64,000 nucleotides of DNA from a marine gamma proteobacterium HTCC2080. Its GTDB lineage: Bacteria; Pseudomonadota; Gammaproteobacteria; Pseudomonadales; Halieaceae. Numbering within the stretch: the stretch's first letter is position 1; every line of letters begins with the position of its first letter. A model generated the notes under the pieces. The model was given only the letters and a program-made list of their open reading frames with translations. It had not been told where the DNA came from and did no database searches. The stretch is taken from NCBI GenBank assembly GCA_000169115.1, contig AAVV01000003.1:1-64000 (forward strand). The letters run 5' to 3'. Below are positions 63,098-64,000 of this stretch, one piece after another. The position numbers and the translations under genes were made by a program.

Positions 63098-64000
63098 CTA
63101 TGAGGGGTCTGATGGCTGTAAACCGCCAGGACGAGCATAGCGAGCTGCCCCGGTTCGCGACCACAATAAGACCAAAAAAACCGGGAGTGCTATAACAAAC
63201 CAAGACATGGGATAGTCGCTAACCGCCAGTACTAAACCCGTGGCAAGAGGACCGATAACACGTCCTATCGAAGCCGCCAGCGCGGTCACACCCATCATTC
63301 GCCCTCGCTCTTGAGTATCAACAATACTGCTCGCTACAGTGTTTAAAACCGGCAAACAGCACGTTGCGCCCGCAAAGGCTGTAAATATGACAAGACCTCT
63401 TGTGAACTCAGTCTCAACGACTACAGCAGCGACAAGACTCGCCGCAAAAATAGCCGCACCCGCGGTCAACACATTGATCAATCCAAAGGTCCGCGTCATC
63501 CAATCCATCATCCCACCCTGAACGACGATCATGGCGACGCCAACGAGCCCAAATAAAATCCCCACCTCTCGAGGTCCCCAGCTGAGATAAGCCGCCAACC
63601 AAAGTGGGCTTAAATAAATAGCAGCGCTTACCGCGCCTGTATGCAGCGTATATTGCAGGGTCAGCAACAAGGCATGCCGACGGCGTATGAAAGCGAACAT
63701 GTTTTCAGGCCCGGCAATTTTTCGTACCTTTTTAAGAGCTTCGGCATTTGGTCGATCTGCGGGTAGCAGCCATCCAGCTAAGACAACCGAAACTAAGGAC
63801 ATTGCAGCAGCAAACACGCCTGGCCATAAAAATGTGCCGTTAGGGCCGGCTAGAACACCGCCAATCACGGGCCCTAAAATAAGCCCCAGACCAAAAGCCG
63901 TGCCAACAAGACCCATTGCCTTTGCTCGTCGATGCGGGGCGCTGACATCAGCCATCAGTGCCGAAGCTACCGGCAAACTGCCCGCCATCACGCCGCCGAC
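63098..64000 (-). CDS. MFS transporter, C-terminal part (5' end outside window)
   Basis: About 300 residues of an MFS drug-proton antiporter-like (TetA/Bcr type) carrier run off the right window edge on the minus strand; the frame is still open at base 64000. Visible: VMAGSLPVASALMADVSAPHRRAKAMGLVGTAFGLGLILGPVIGG (motif C-like helix 5), followed by the second six-helix half (LQYTLHTGAVSAAIYLSPLWLAAYL). It stops at 63098. Substrate unknown. Confidence 0.88.
   Translation of the reverse strand, partial: VGGVMAGSLPVASALMADVSAPHRRAKAMGLVGTAFGLGLILGPVIGGVLAGPNGTFLWPGVFAAAMSLVSVVLAGWLLPADRPNAEALKKVRKIAGPENMFAFIRRRHALLLTLQYTLHTGAVSAAIYLSPLWLAAYLSWGPREVGILFGLVGVAMIVVQGGMMDWMTRTFGLINVLTAGAAIFAASLVAAVVVETEFTRGLVIFTAFAGATCCLPVLNTVASSIVDTQERGRMMGVTALAASIGRVIGPLATGLVLAVSDYPMSWFVIALPVFLVLLWSRTGAARYARPGGLQPSDPS

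Noticed and set aside
1-64000. CRISPR, prophage, insertion sequence, toxin-antitoxin or tRNA genes
   Set aside because: No regular spacer repeats, transposase or integrase motifs, phage structural genes or cloverleaf sequences were seen on reading; a dedicated scan could still find a short tRNA-like element.

Overview
The window looks like chromosome of a free-living marine gammaproteobacterium of intermediate G+C. The gene mix (a TonB receptor paired with a TPR-sulfotransferase, many acyl-CoA and aldehyde enzymes, a BCCT carrier, a BciA-type chlorophyllide vinyl reductase, a DUF2878/chalcone-isomerase-like pair) resembles the OM60/NOR5 (Halieaceae) group, some members of which are aerobic anoxygenic phototrophs. 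This placement is inference; there is no rRNA or other phylogenetic marker here. I see no tRNA, rRNA, CRISPR array, insertion sequence or prophage.

Layout. 1-12.8 kb, almost all on the minus strand: a Na+/solute symporter with a small membrane partner, a PsiE-like protein, an AIF-like flavoprotein next to a BciA-type 8-vinyl reductase, a GPH-family sugar transporter, a glutathione transferase, a two-subunit Tat-exported molybdenum hydroxylase (IorAB type), an MFS carrier with a DUF1295 membrane enzyme, and a DUF4136 lipoprotein. 12.9-19.3 kb, mostly plus: a phosphopantetheinyl transferase with an overlapping convergent hypothetical gene, a ModF-like tandem ABC ATPase with a degenerate first site, and a large AsmA-like protein. 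19.4-26.8 kb: a glycerate-kinase-like gene, then a compact phospholipid-entry block (HAD-PlsC fusion, PlsB, GpsA) and an M48 lipoprotein protease. GpsA makes sn-glycerol-3-phosphate, PlsB acylates it and the PlsC domain makes phosphatidate.

26.8-35.1 kb: a BetT-like carrier, a TonB-dependent receptor with a clear terminator, a TPR-sulfotransferase translationally overlapping a MarR regulator, and the eroded remains of an OafA-type acyltransferase. 35.2-39.2 kb: a minus-strand valine/isobutyrate operon (acyl-CoA dehydrogenase, enoyl-CoA hydratase, 3-hydroxyisobutyryl-CoA hydrolase, 3-hydroxyisobutyrate dehydrogenase). 39.6-43.9 kb: an acylating aldehyde dehydrogenase, a LuxR-type regulator and a class III aminotransferase, separated by regulatory gaps that contain inverted repeats. 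This looks like a regulated amine-to-aldehyde-to-acyl-CoA route of unknown substrate.

44-51.3 kb: a DUF2878/chalcone-isomerase-like pair, then a GlpD-like oxidase, an MBL hydrolase overlapping an HSL-type esterase, an iron alcohol dehydrogenase and a quinone oxidoreductase. 51.4-64 kb: a subtilisin-like lipoprotein protease joined by a stop/start overlap to an MltF-like lytic transglycosylase, an outer-membrane barrel, an RNase J-like nuclease with a DUF481 barrel, glutathione reductase with a TauE/SafE permease, a second DUF4136 lipoprotein, a D-2-hydroxyacid dehydrogenase and the 3-prime part of an MFS carrier cut by the window edge. Most genes appear intact; the only clear pseudogene is the acyltransferase remnant. 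No single locus is an obviously new defence or secretion system. The best leads are the orphan vinyl reductase/flavoprotein pair, the acyltransferase with a histone-H1-like repeat tail, the degenerate ModF, the protease/transglycosylase pair and the amine/aldehyde module with its candidate operators.
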